Assembly (NCBI GenBank): GCA_004026145.2
Contig: CP034996.1
Coordinates: forward strand, 13,017,641-13,081,640
Reading direction: 5' to 3'
Length of the DNA: 64,000 nucleotides
Source of the DNA: Takifugu bimaculatus
Lineage: Eukaryota; Chordata; Actinopteri; Tetraodontiformes; Tetraodontidae
Positions 41,281 through 55,000 of the stretch are shown here, one piece after another. Under the pieces are notes generated by a model, which searched no databases, was not told the DNA's origin, and saw only the letters and a list, made by a program, of their open reading frames with translations. The position numbers were made by a program, and so were the translations under genes. The stretch's first letter is position 1. Each line of letters starts with the position of its first letter.

Positions 41281-43277
41281 TGGAGCCTCTTCTAGGCATG
41301 GTTTGAAGATGAACCATACATTTTTTTTTCTCCTAGAAAAGGTCCACTTGAATCCTTGTGAACCCGACTGGGCCGCGCTGTGTGTTAAGAGGGATTTTTA
41401 AAGGCCCCTGTGGCTTTAAGGTGACCATAAATCTGTCTTCAAGCACATCAGAACAGTTCTGTGGGCTTAAACAACGTGGTCGTGGTGCGGTTAGAACAAC
41501 GTTGAGTCCAACCGTTGACAATCACATGATTCACTGCGTCCTGCCGGACGTCATTACTCTCTTACACCTGACGCGTCAGGCTGCTTTTTGTTTTTTTCCA
41601 CCAGCCAGTTGGCCCATCAGCACGTAAGCTGGGGAGCTTCTGCTCGTCTGACGCTCCAGTGGAGCTACAGTATGTTGCACATGACCCTCCAGGCTTGCCT
41701 GGCATTCATGTCACACTCTTCCACATTGTTACTGTGAGAGATAAAATGTTCTGGTCAGGTTATATAACAGACGGGGCAGACGTCATCGCTCCCACTGCGC
41801 TGACGTGCTGCTCCGGAGCACACGGTCATTGTCCTCGGTAGCTTCAGGCTCGGATCCACCGGATGATCATCAGGACAATTAGGCGCTTTTTTAAAGTCGC
41901 CCTCCTTCCTGTTCGGAGCCTTGCCACATTATGTGAATTTGATTTGCCTCCTGTTATTTGTGGCGTGAAAGCAGATAAAGGTCTCTTCTGTGGCTTTACT
42001 GTGCAGCACATTCACTCAACCGCTCCGTGGTCTCAGCTTTTCTTTAATGGTAAAGGGTGCCATTGTATTTCGGCACATGTGGGTGTGGCCGCTCTATGTA
42101 CGTCAGGGTGGAGGCGTCCGTTTTTGGTGGGGCAAAGTGCACAACGCGGCAGAAGGGCACGGACGAGCGGGAGCAGGTCTGAAAAGAGCACTCCCGGATG
42201 GATTTCTCATTCCTTTGTTGTTTAGTAGGTCATCGGCAATCTGTGATGTCAAGAAGCCAAACCTGATCATCAGATCGGGGCAGGTGTCAGAGTTCGCACA
42301 CAGCTGCGACGGCTGAGGGTCATTTTCAGGTTATGTCCAGATTACAGCGACACAAATCTCGCTTGAATGTTTTTAAAAAAAAAAGGGAATCCGGATGGAC
42401 AGTCTGTCCTTGTCATCCCAGAGAGATCCCAAGGTGTTGCTTGGCTCAAGGACACTTCAGCCACAAATCACCACCGAAATATCATTTCTAAACGCTCCAT
42501 ATTGGGTTGTTTGCGTGTTAATCTTGCTTTAACCAGCCGTTTAAAATGCATCAGAGTAATAGTGGAGCCTTTTCAGACGAATGCTGCGGCCTTTTGTCAT
42601 TAAAAATGCAAATGTTATTAACCCACCTCTGCTCAGGCATCATTGATCTTGCAGAGAAGATGTTGATTACCTTAAAAACAGAAGCCCCTGTAGCAATAAC
42701 ACCTGCGCTTTTTGTTTCAGTGTGTTGGAATAACAGTGATTATGTATTTGGCTGTACTGCCGTTTTCTTTTTGCAGCTCTTTGTTCCCCTGTTTCCTGTC
42801 AAATCTGAGATTATTATCGCAGATCCATTTTCTCAGAAAAGGAGGCCCGAATCAAAAGAGGGGACGCGTGTGCATGTTTCATAATAAGGAAAAAACGGAA
42901 TTGCAAACCGAGACATGGGCTCATTTTTTCCATGGACCGCCTGGGAAAGGCTACTTCAGTTCAGTGTCTGTGCACCCAGAGACGGAGCCTGATCTTTTTA
43001 ACTTTCAAAGAGCGCATTAACAACAATAAAGATGCAGCCCACCGCCGTCTGAGACAGGCGGTAGCGATAAAGAGCTGCGGCGCCCTTTCCACCCATGCCC
43101 TAGAATAGCGACCCACATATTTGTTCACACACTGCCTTAGGTAATTGCATCCTTTCCCCGAGCAGCAGCACACAATAACAGGTCTGGAATAATTTTGTGA
43201 TTCATTTAGAATAGTCAGAAGGATATAATTACAAGGAAATTTGAGAGTAGATGTACCTGGTGAAAGGTTTTTTTTTG

Positions 43278-43279
43278 GT

Positions 43280-43312
<33 letters not shown>
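43278..43312 (+). repeat. (GT)n microsatellite
   Basis: GT units with one early TA interruption, following a T-run, within the gene-free stretch. Confidence 0.95.
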
Positions 43313-43314
<2 letters not shown>

Positions 43315-46300
43315 CGCTTGTCTTCTGTCTTATTGAAAGGATGCAGCCACCCAGGGTGAGACCTGCGCGGTGGGTGAATGTGTAATTACAAGTCAGGTGG
43401 AGGCGAATTATCCCAGAAATCACTGTGGAAAGTAAAGTGGTGAAGCACACATCTTTTCTTTTTTTTTAAATCAAAATTTGCTCATTGAGAGCAGATCTGA
43501 TTGATCAGAGACAGAAGATGAGGTTTGTAGAGCAGCAGAAGACGGCTTGTTTTGGCGTTATTACCCAGCAAGAGGGGATGTTTTAAAGAGCGCCATGGCA
43601 GGGTTGTCCAGCAGGTAGAGCTGAGTGGGAGCAAGAGTTCAGCTGTAGCCTGAGGGGGTGTGTTCTGAGTGGGGGGGGGGATTAGAACCGAGCTGCAGCT
43701 TGGTGGATGCAGACGGCCCTCGTGGGAACACAGGAAAACACGGCTGAGGAGCTGCACGGCCGTTTGGCTTTTTTCAGTGGAAGAAAACGCTCTGATGTGG
43801 GGCTCTGTGGCGTCTTGGCTGGGATGTCGAACGAGTCAGTGCTCCTTTCATAATTTCATCCAAGTTTCATCCTTTGATTAGTTTCACACCTGGCGACAAT
43901 GTGAGGCGACGAAGGAAAGGCCATATAAAAACGGGACGTCTCATTTCCTGTGATATCCTTTCTTATGAAATAGTCTGCGTCAACATTTGGTTGGTGTTCT
44001 GCAGCTTTTCCGATTCATACGCTCGCCATGTTACTGCCATAAACGTCTCTGTTTCACGTTTTACGTGCCCGTAAGAGATGAGGGAAGTGATTTTACAGCA
44101 TGTCATGTGTTGCTGTAATGAGGAATTAAAAGCAGCGACGACGGTGGCCCCCCAGTTTATTTTATTAAGCAGATTATAGTGTTTTCTTTGGCATGTGAAA
44201 AATCTGCCGGACCTCACGAAAATGGAAATAAGCGACTTTATGATCGCAACCACCTCGGCTGGAGGAAAGTAGGCACCAGACATTGTTACCATGGGAACAC
44301 AGAGTGAACAGCAGTGCCATAGTCTAATTAATGAGAGCCAGTGCTTCAGCAGAGGGCCGCGATGACATCACAGATGTAGCTGCAGAAAATATGGCATAAT
44401 ATTTAAGTGATTATGAAAACAGTCTTAACACTTCCCCCTCCCCCATTAATACAAAAACAGCCCATTCGAGGATACGGCTGCACCTGGTGATGAGTATTTA
44501 TTATGTAGCGAGACCTTCTTATGAGCAGTAAATGACATCTCATCTGCTAATAGCATGACCTACATAAAAAAGTGGAACTAATCTCTATGTAGGTGGATGG
44601 TGAATAATGCAGTCAAATGTGGGAGATCTTATTAATCTTGGATGCTTCACACTTGTTGATTTCTATCGTGGCAACAGTCCATTGTGATTCCACTGCTCTC
44701 CAGCCTTGTTTCCCATCTAGCCTTGGGTTTTATTAGGAGGGCAGGTTGGATGCGGTGTAAATTGCATTTGGATGGATTTTCTTGTTAAAGCCACATCGGG
44801 GTTTTAATCATTTTTACAGTTTAGTGTTTTATTCGTAGGCCTTTACTGAGACGGCGGGTTATTCATAGCCTTGTACATACACAAGAGTTGAAATTCATCA
44901 GAGCGATGTATCTTATTTACGCAGATGCTTATTAAGGGGATATTAGAAACTGAGCAAACTCAAAACAATTTGGTTTATTGCGGGCTGAGCTATAAAATAC
45001 CAGCATTGCCGGTCAGATAAGGTTTACCCGCCTGATTCCCAGCAAGAGGAAGAGAAAGCAACAGCAAATATTAAACATGCCCTCACCTTTGGCTGATGAC
45101 AGGATCATCATGTGGAGTCCACCAACACATGGTTGAATCATTTAATCGCTCGAGCGAAACGCATTTTAAATACAGATCCCGGAAATTCATTTCAAAAGTG
45201 TAAAGTTTTCGCTCGCTGCGGCCGCCACGGGATGGTTCTGCCCTCTTGGCTCAAATCAAGTTATTTGTCAGGTGAGGAAGCGGCCGGGCTGATAATTTCC
45301 TCCGTTTACCTGTGACGGTGGCCAGGTGTTCCACTACCTCAAGCTTTATTGGTAATCCTGTTTATCCATTGAAAAGGACGTTTTCCTTTTGTTCTTTTAA
45401 GGAACTTTTTCAAATAGCTTTAATCTGCCATGGTTAGACATAAGATAAGATTGTGTGTGTGTGTCAGCTGTATCAGGGTCAAACGTTTGATTACTTGTGT
45501 CATTTGATCTAAATGAGGCCGACGAACAAACCATTGGGGAGGCCTAGCAAACGCTATGACATATAAGGGAAAAAATGCCAACAAAGAAACTTTGGCATAA
45601 GCGAGTGAGAACAGTTTTGGGTCCGTCTGACCGCGTTGTTGGCTGCTCTGGAGATGATAGTACAACCCTGGGATGGAAGATCTGCCAGGTTGACCAGCAG
45701 CGTCTGCGGGCAGTTGCGCAGCAGAATTTGTGAGGTTTTGAACACAACGACCAGGCCGGCTGTCGTGACTCTTCCAGAGAGGAGCACGCCGGGCAGTAGG
45801 CTGAACATGGTTTTTTCCAAATGAGCACATCTGGGTGTGTTTTGTTATATCCACTGTTTGGTTTTTCTACCTTCTTTACTCCTGTACTTTGAGATTGGGA
45901 GTTAACTGAAGTAGTCATTAAAATAGAGCCATTTATGAGCATAATCTTGTTATTAATGTCAGCATTTACATCGTTTTGACCATTAATGCCCGATTTAGGT
46001 GCCAACGGGGGGTGCTGGGAGCACGTTTCACATGTGTTGAGTCTAATTTGCTGACTCGTGCATCGAGGATTGCTTTGGCCTTTTCATCATTTATGTATTG
46101 GTTTTTCCACTGGCCTGTGCTGGGCTTGGCTTCTAAATCGAAGCCCCCGCCTTCTCTTAATGAAATGAAACATCTTGACTGGCTCAGAACTGGTAAAACC
46201 ACAAGGTGGACTGTAATATAAAACAAGCCGCACACACCCAAAAAAAAAAGACTGACTCACGTCATGACCAGTCAAGGCGGAGAAAAAAGTACACCCATCT

Positions 46301-48539
46301 CTCATTTTCTGCATTTGGGGGTATAATCTAGATGAAGGATTATAGCAAGGGGATGCACAATAATGCACAAAACCTGAGCATGATATCACTGGCTGGCCTG
46401 GGAACTGTGGGGAGAGGCCACAGTCTGATGGCTGACTTGAGAATTCCAGAAAAGTGAAGCCACCCCATTGTGATCGCCCCTCTTGTGGCCGATAGCAGTA
46501 AAACAGTAGCGTCCGAAATCGTCATACGAATTGGTTTTTGTATTAATTACTTTTATAAATACAATATATAAAGTGCCACCTCTGTCCCTGTGAAGGGGCG
46601 GCAATAGCCAGAGCGTGGCACTGCGGGAGACTGCCGAGCCAGAGGTCCAACATTCCTGTGATGACAAACATCCAGCCGTTCTGTCGATGAAGACCTCGCC
46701 AGAGAACCAGTCCGACTGGCTGTGCTCCCGTGGCTCCGAGTCTCACAGGCAGGGGAGAACGCTAGACCGTAGCGCCACATCACAGGCCCGATCACTCATC
46801 AAAATCTGGACGACCACAACAGCTGCAGTCTGAATTAGCTGTGGGAAAATGTGACTCATTACTCTAAAATGGCCATTGAAAGCCATCTAATCATTGTGCT
46901 CCGGGCTGACATCTTTATAAAGTGCAGAAATACCACTCTGCACAGGCAGAGGAAACTTTTTCGCCGTTTTTTTGCAACCGTGGCTGTGGACTGATGGTTC
47001 AAATTGTGGCTTAAGTCATCGCTGAGTGTTTCTCTGCCCCCTCTGTCGTAAAAATGCGCGTAGTCACCTGGTTTATCACGAGGCAGACCTCGTTCTGCTG
47101 CGTTGGAGCGCCCTCTCTGCGTGCGCTAGAGGGTTTGGTACCTTTGTGATGCAGCGACAACGCTCGTGCATCCTGTCTCGGTAAGAAACTAGACAGGTGA
47201 AAAAAACAAAACAAAACAAAAAACTGGGTGTGGATTGGAATCGAGCAAGTTCGGGTTTGTTCAGCAAATGATTCATAGTGTTTTTCCTTTGTTATTCATT
47301 TGTACGTTGAGTCACATTAGATGTGCTAAACTTCCTGGGGCCAGTTTCATTTCCTCTGTACCGAAGGAAGAGCACTCATCAGAGGCAGGACATCCACTTG
47401 TATCGATTAATTTTAACCATTATGTCCAAAAACAATCATTTCTCCTGCGACGCTGTTTGTCCATATCACCCAGTATGTGACACTGTTTGTTATTGATATG
47501 TAATAACAGGTTTAAAAGGATTCTTCCTGACGTGAGGCTATATAGGCAGGATTATGCACTATTTCATTACATTTTTCAATTGGTTCAAGTCTTATTTTTC
47601 TAATTTCATACTGAAATGCAGTGTGAAACCTTATTGTTCCAATTTGCGCTAACCAGCATGTAACAGTATAATAATAAGCAGCCATTGCCAACTGTCCTTC
47701 TAAAAAGGCAGGCACCTGAGCAGTTTCTGAGATATTACCCAGGATTGCTTTCACTTAATCATATGACGCACAAAAGATAACCTAGAGTTGTCGGCAATCT
47801 GGCAAAATGAAACTGGTCCATGAAGGTTACATTCCTGCTTATTGTCAGTCAAAACAAAAGCAGAGCTCAGAATCTCTGCTCCGGGTTCTCTGCTTGCCTT
47901 ATTTTAATGGGAACGTTGGAAAGGCCGTCGCTGTCCGCATGTGTCGGCCATACGAGGCAATTCTGTGTGTCATCGTGTCACAGAAGCTCAGCATTGGGAT
48001 CCAGCCCGTTGTGAGCCCTTGAAATTAGTCATGCAGGCTGCTGACCCACATTTAGGGCTTCAGCTGGAGAAAAAGGCAAGCAGGAAGTTGTTGAAAAAAT
48101 AGAAGCGAGAGAAACAAGGGAAGTGGGGAAGTACTTGAGAGGAAAACAAAACCATTAGCTTTTGATTTTTGTGTCTCATTTCCATGCCCCGGGTCCCATC
48201 CGAGCAGGACCTGAATAAATATACGATTACCGACTCCTTAGCAGGATCAGGCAGGCTGTTGTCAGTGCTGACACGGGAGGCATATTTATCTAGCCCTTTA
48301 GACATTTCCAGAGCCCACCTGAGGACCTTGCTCAGCGCCCCCGCGTCCATTTTTGGCGTTTCTGTGTAAATATATAATAAGTGCACATGTTGCAGAGGCC
48401 AAGACCCCCCTTCCAGACCGTACCATTCACCACACGGGAAGCGTTTCACCAAAAACAAACTGAAAATCCAACAATAAGAGCAAAAACATGCACCCCCGAG
48501 GCACCAAAGCAGTGTCAAAGACTAAAAGCTGCCCCCTCC

Positions 48540-49011
48540 CGCGGTGGCTACGGGCTTTTCTGCGCGTTGCGCCGCACAGGCGGCCGCTTATGCCGCTTGC
48601 GTTGGCCGAGTATTGAGCTACCAGCTGACCTACTTTCGCAGCTCTCCGCCGCTCGGTCCTGTTTACGCGCCGCTGCCAGCGGAGGATGTGGAGTACGCTG
48701 CCTGGAAAACACACGCACGCAGCCCGCAAATAGCGACCGCACGAGCGGTGGGCGGCCGAGTTGCGCCTTGTTGTTCTATTAGCGCCGCGGACGAAGGACG
48801 TTATTAACGACAGCAACTCCGAGGCGTTTGTTATGCAATTGGACCTTTTCCGCCCTGGCGCCCGGTCAGTCCCGTAGTTGCGCTCAGTTCTTCTCTTCTT
48901 TTTTTTTTTTTTGCGTGTCATTTATTTATTTATTTTTTATTTTTGGTTGAATAAAAATGAGCAGCGCGCTTAAAGGTGGATCTTTATTTCTGCCGGGGAT
49001 CCGTTGTCAAG
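48540..49011 (+). promoter_or_regulatory. GC-rich island, candidate npas2 promoter and first non-coding exon
   Basis: The bases from 48540 to about 48870 are CpG-rich (GCGCGTTGCGCCGC, GCGGCCGC, GCGCCGCGGACG) and lie 7 kb upstream of the first npas2 coding exon on the same strand. A good donor, CAAG before GTATGTG, sits at 49012. A perfect ROR/REV-ERB element lies inside at 48626-48636. A long intron after a non-coding first exon is usual in CLOCK/NPAS2 genes; assignment to npas2 is inferred. Confidence 0.5.
48626..48636 (-). promoter_or_regulatory. RORE in the candidate npas2 promoter
   Basis: The minus strand reads AAAGTAGGTCA, matching the RORE consensus WAWNTRGGTCA at every position. Confidence 0.5.
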
Positions 49012-52000
49012 GTATGTGAGATTTAATGAAAGCTTTCATCACTTGCTGCGCTTAGAATATGAAAGTTCACCAGCGTCCCCCTTGTTTTTCCTCACCCGGC
49101 GGAGAGGGGGGGATCGAGCACAGCATAACCCCTAGATTTAATTTTATTTTCTAGATTTTATGTTAACGGGAATGCATGGGCTGTTCTTTCTGCTGCAGCA
49201 GGCGTAACAGGAATACCAAGCTCTTCTGAATCCTGTTTACGGTCATCAACTGCCCTGGTTACAAGGTTTAAATAACCTATTTTCCCCTCTGTTGCAACAC
49301 TGCCATTGACTTTGGGTGTTGGATTTTGCATCGTTATTACTGTGTCAGATAGAGAGGAAAATAAAACTGACATCAGTTCTCACTGGGGTTCCGGCTGACA
49401 TTTAACGGCAATTTCTCAGGCGCTGGAGTCGATTCTTTTCATGATTTAATCATTTTCTTGGCCTGAAAGCATTTGTGTCTCAGTGTCTGCAGTGATGTTG
49501 AGTGATTCTTCCGCTGCTGGAGTCTGCCGTGAAAATGTGGCAGGAATAAGGTCTATTTACTGTAGGCATACTGGGAGGTGAAGGGGCCGCTGCGTTCACC
49601 CAGTGGACTTCCTTTAGTTTTGCATTTACAGGTTCCTGCTTAAAATAAGTGCTTCCAGTTTCGCACTCCAGGGGGGGCATTACACCCTCCAGAAAACACC
49701 ACCGCAGACACCTCAGTGTTTGCAATCACAGGCAGACATTGTCAGTCAGACATTCCGGCTGTTTCATCATACCCAATCATAGCCGGGATTATGAAGGTAA
49801 GGAACTGGCTGGTAATTCTCCATCGTTGTGATTTCCTTCCCGGACCGTCGGGAACTAAGCTTCACGAGGTGCAGTTAATGTTTACCTGACAGCTCGGGCT
49901 CTCGGCTCAAAACGCAGATGCAGGTGCAAATGGTCAGACTGGCACCGCTTCAGATCCCAGTATAACCCGCAGTCAGCAATAACCGGAATTTGTTTTTCCT
50001 TTTTAACCAAAGCAATGGCATAGACTTCATAGAGGCTAAGGGTAGTGTTATTAGTTATTAAAGTAGGTTTTTATAGCCTTAATGGCACATTTTTCTGGAC
50101 ACCTACACTAATTCTTTAGAGACGATATTATCAATGTATGTTGCTGATTGCCTTCATTTGCAATACAGGTCAAACATTGTATCAGTAGCTCCGACAGATT
50201 TATTCTCACTTTAATATAAATGCAGTTGAATTATGCACGAGCTCATTTGAGTCTTTATTCTAATCCATGCATTGTATAGAAAAATATATATTTTTAAAAT
50301 CCTGAGTGTTTGAACTGACAGATCAGAAATCTGAGTTTGAACGTGTCTCATAATATAATATTGCAGTATGGACGTTGTACATTTACATTATATTTACATT
50401 TATACACCTTTAATGAATGGGAGTGAATGACTGAAATCATAGCTGTAATCATTTAATTGTGAAGCTGTTTTCTGCACAGCGGAACATTTATGAGGCCTTT
50501 TTTATCACAAGTTATCATCTTACAAGTAAATGGTTTCAATTTCAAACTTGTTTGCTTTAGAGCTGTAGGCTGCCATTAACTAAGCGCCACATACAAGCGT
50601 TTATAATACGATAATGAGGCTGCTGTCAGATAAGGTAACATGTTGGGTTGTACTCTGTCCCATTACAATGTGAAAAACACCTCTATGGTCACAGAGCGTT
50701 GTGCTTCAGGAGGGTGCAGGTGAGGTTCTGGTGCCAGCTCACGTCTTCAGCCTTCATACTGGTGTTAGTGGCACATAGATTCTACTTTAATTAGTGCAAC
50801 AATCCTTCAAGAATTCCTGGAAGAGTTTCTCCCAGGCTGATGCAAACATTTGTTCAGAATCTAGGGCTGAAGTCATTAAACTCTGGTTGTCAAAAGGTCA
50901 AGGTTGGCGTGACCTTTTGTCCATGTCATTTCTCACCTGCAGCGAAGTATCGGCCTCAAATGAAACATTTAGACCCCTGATTTAAGGCAAAATCCCACTC
51001 AGAGGTTCCAATGGATATAATTATATGCTATTAAGCAGCGGCCACATTGTGACCCGATGACCTCCAATTCATTATCTGTCCACACATTCAGGAAGAGATT
51101 AGGCCCTTTTGACTTTATTCCCTATTAAATTACATTCTCAGACGTACTAACCAATATCACCGGGATCTACGTACAGCAGCCCGTTCCAGCTTTAATGTCC
51201 AAATGTAGGGTTCAGATATGACTTTAGCTAAACTACTGAGTGTCTGTGTAATGGAGCTTTCAGCTAGTCTGGATATTTACTCAAAAATAGAGCCCTCTTT
51301 ACATTTCAATGTGTGTGTGTCCGACATGTGAGAACGCACAGCCATGCATCTGCACCGCGGCTGGTAGGAGGAAACACACAACGACAAGAATGTAACTCTA
51401 GTTCCTGCATTAAACTTTAAAATGATGTTAAAAAAGAGAAGCTAAATAAATGATTACTCCACTGGATTTCATATTTGTAAAGGCAGCGAGGACAAACACA
51501 AGCCTCCACTCTTCTCACAGCTTTGTTACAGACAGTTTGGACCTAAACTTGAACTTAACCTACTGCCGCTACTGTCATGGGTTCATGTTCTGGCTTTAAA
51601 TACCGGCGGCACATTTGTAACTAGACTCGGCTGTTTTTTAGCTGTTAACCTTGCAAGGTGTGGTTTAACCTCAATACCTTCAAAGAATGCAGGCTGATAT
51701 GTGAGGTGTCATTTTACCTGGTATATCTTACTGTTGTTTTTTTCATTTTAATTGTTAATTTTAATTGTTAGTGACTAGGTGTCGTTGATTGTGCAGGAAA
51801 CAATTACACTCTCACCAAGTTGCTACGTCCACCAGGGAGTCCTTGTACATTTTGTGGCTGTTCCGATAATTCAGGGACAGTTTTTGTATGTTTGAAGCTG
51901 TTATCTGTCTAAACAGTAGTTTGGCAGTGAGCACTGTAGTAGATACAGATGTGGTTCCGATTAAATCTAAACGTGTTTCCTCCATATGTTTCTCTTGCCC

Positions 52001-55000
52001 AATATGAAAGGAATGTCGGGATCTTTTTTTTCCCTTCTCATCTGCTCGGTGCTGACAGAGGAGGCAAACAGTTTTAGAATTTCAGGATTGATGGAATGCT
52101 TTCTGCAGGCGTTCTGCAGGTGGAATGAGGTTTTGCAGTATGCGTAGAGGTCAAGTCGTTCCTCAGCATAACAGCACAGACAAATCACAACTTTTAAATC
52201 TGGCTGGGAGAAGAAATCTACCCAATAATAGAGTCAAACGACTTGAGCAAATGAGGAAAAATCTAAACAATAAACCACGATTAGAAGTCGAAAGTGTGTA
52301 ACGGAGAGAGCAGCCTTTACCAGTAGTTTAATGTCCTGCTGCCCTGTAGTTTATGAGGGAGTTCTCCAGTGAAACCAGAAGAGGCACAGATGTTTTAAAC
52401 ACCCCAATAAATTCAAATGAAAGTCAGTAAATTTAGGTTCATCGCGCCGCGTCATGTGCGTGTTTGCATTATTTATGTCTGCTATCCAGTCAAAATGGGG
52501 TTGTTTTCATTTCTCGGACAGCTTTCTGATTTAGTAGACGGGTCGTTATGGTCTGCTGCTGACGCTGACCTTCCTTTTTCACATCACACACTTCGCACCT
52601 CTCCTGCGGTGCCCCTTCAAGCCTTCCTCCCCTGCTGGATCTCTCTCACACTGGGCCTAAATATCTCTCCTCTTTAGCCGTCCATTGTGCTTGTTCTGAC
52701 TTTTGTCGCGTAAACAGCAAAACTCGCTGGTTTAAAGGCAGCTTGAAGCCTCGGCACACCAGCCCCACAATTTGCCATCTGGGCTTGTTGGGAGCCATAG
52801 AATCGGGTTGGGTTGTGTGACCCATATACTAAGTTGCTCCATCTGCATATGAGGATTGCAACAGAGCCAATATTAGGACGTTCTCTGCACAAGCGTGCGT
52901 ACAGTTTTAACCATGCACAAGCAAATAATAGCAATAATAATAACTAATAACAATAAGGCTTTGCTATAATGGTAATGTGCCAGGTTGTAAGTGTAATAGC
53001 TGCCACTTTGTTTTTAAAGTAACATATATTTAACCACCTGAGGTCCCTGATCTTAAGAGTGATTAAAACTCAATGCTGTTATTAAGAAGAGAAAGGTGTG
53101 GGAAAAAAATAGGGCTCCTTCTTCTAAAAGCTGCTTCTAAAAATCTTTTTTTCTGCAAAAATCCACAAGCATCCATCTCTAAAAATCAGGTTCTGATGCA
53201 CAAGAAGGTGACCACACAGCTCATGGTAGCCTTCAACAGACCTACAACACACTATTGAGCAAAGAGGGAGAGGGAAAAGAGAACACGGATAAGAACGCTT
53301 TCAGTGAGGCATGGGTGCTTCAGCCACTCAGTCATCTATACATCCATCAGATATAGCTGCCTGTCCTTGAGGAGGGGGGGGGGCCATTCGCCGCTGCCAT
53401 ACGGTGAGAGGCGTTCTGTGCTGTAAATGGTAAATAGCAGGACTGACGCATCAAGACGACCCAGCATTCACTCACACATTCTCATATTTACGTGTTTCCA
53501 CTGATGCGTGTTGAAGTCACTGCGGCCTGCTAAACAGCGGCTCAGGGAGTGCGTCAAGACGAGCTCCATTCAGGACGGTTCGTACCTGGAAATGACTTAA
53601 TACGACGCTCATTGTAGCATATCTTTATTGTAGCTGTGTGACACTATGGGCTGTATATGTAGCCGCGCGCTGTATATGTTGAAGGCAAATCCCCCTCTGA
53701 CAGCAGGTTTCATCTTAATTAAAAATGCAGGGAAAGCAACAATTCAGAGAGCATAATGTGTCGTGTAAATTAAATCCAACAGCTCTTGTGTTAACGTTTG
53801 GTGACCGTTTAGCAGCACGTCATCAACACGTTTCCACGTTTCCTCTCGATCAAACACACTTTGCTTCCCTTTTATTCCTCTAGTTTACATTCTAGGCTAG
53901 TGGAATCCTCTTTCAATGAGCCAGGTCCTGTTTCCTCTCGGTTGTAATGGCCATTTTATTGTGATGTACGCTTGTGACATCACTTTGTCCCACATCCTGT
54001 GTGATCTTCCCATCCAGCCAGCTCTTCCCACTCACACTGCATGCATCACATCATTCTGTGTCCAAGTCAAGTAAAAATGAGCCCATAAACACCAGTCCCC
54101 CCCCCACCAGCTGCTAAATTACGTTTGGGTGATTACTGGTTATCTAATAGATACCATATTTAACGTAAAGCTTTCCTAAATTACACACATGTAGCTTTTT
54201 AAAGTGTCAAACACTCCTACAAGGAGATGATGGCACCATTAATCAATCGATATCGGTGAATAAACGCAACTGTGACTAACTGATGTCTCATCGTAGCTGA
54301 GAAATGTGGATATTTGCCTCATACTGAAGGTGTTTGCCTGCTGCTCTGTGTTGCAAAGCATGTGAAAGCGCATGTGAATGAGGTGACTGATCTGCACCTT
54401 TTTTTTAATGCTGGGTTATCAAAAGAGGCTTCGGCTTCAGGTGTTTTTCTAGGTCAGGGGAGCGCTTCCTGTGCAAAAACACTCCCATAATGATGAAGAT
54501 CTCTACCCAGGTAGCAACTGGAGACTTCTGCTGCGCCGTTTCTTCTTGTGTAGGGAAAACAGGGCGGCATCGGCAACAGGCTGCACGCTCACGTGTTCCT
54601 GTTTCCTCAGGTGTTTCTTTGGTGGCCTGGAGGCAGCAGCCAGTCGACCCACGCTAGCTTTTAAAAGAGCGTTCAGAAGAGGCCGGCGCGGATGGGACTT
54701 CCGAGACATCAGAAAGGGCCTGGCTGGGAAAGGGAGTGAGTATGGACAACCTTTCGGACTTCGGTGGATCCTGTCCCTCCACCCGCAGGGAATGGGAGTG
54801 AGTATTGAATATTTGAAGCTCTTACCTGTACAGTTCTTTAGCATTTGGCTTTCTTTAACTGATTAGGCGAATACATTGTTTTTGCCTGTCGCTGTTTTTA
54901 GCTGTAACGTGAACTGTGATGTATTCACGCGCGTCTCGTAACCTTCCATCAGAAAATGTATGTTGAGGTTTATTGGAAGTGAACAAAACGGCTTTACGGA

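Larger units (their letters stand above)
38964..48500. other. Gene-free stretch, first part of the brwd3-npas2 gap
   Basis: No coding exon is supported. It holds (GT)n tracts, many short open frames without family resemblance and an octamer word ATGCAAAT near 42.6 kb. The stretch from about 44.3 to 45.1 kb is AT-rich and free of simple repeats and could hold conserved non-coding elements, which only alignment to other fish could show. Confidence 0.4.

Noticed and set aside
53650..53679. Direct repeat of GCTGTATATGT
   Set aside because: Eleven-base duplication in a gene-free stretch with no further copies; no sign of a mobile element or array.
54471..54866. 131-codon plus-strand frame upstream of npas2
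   Set aside because: No family resemblance, no splice context, and composition like its surroundings; I could not support it as a gene.
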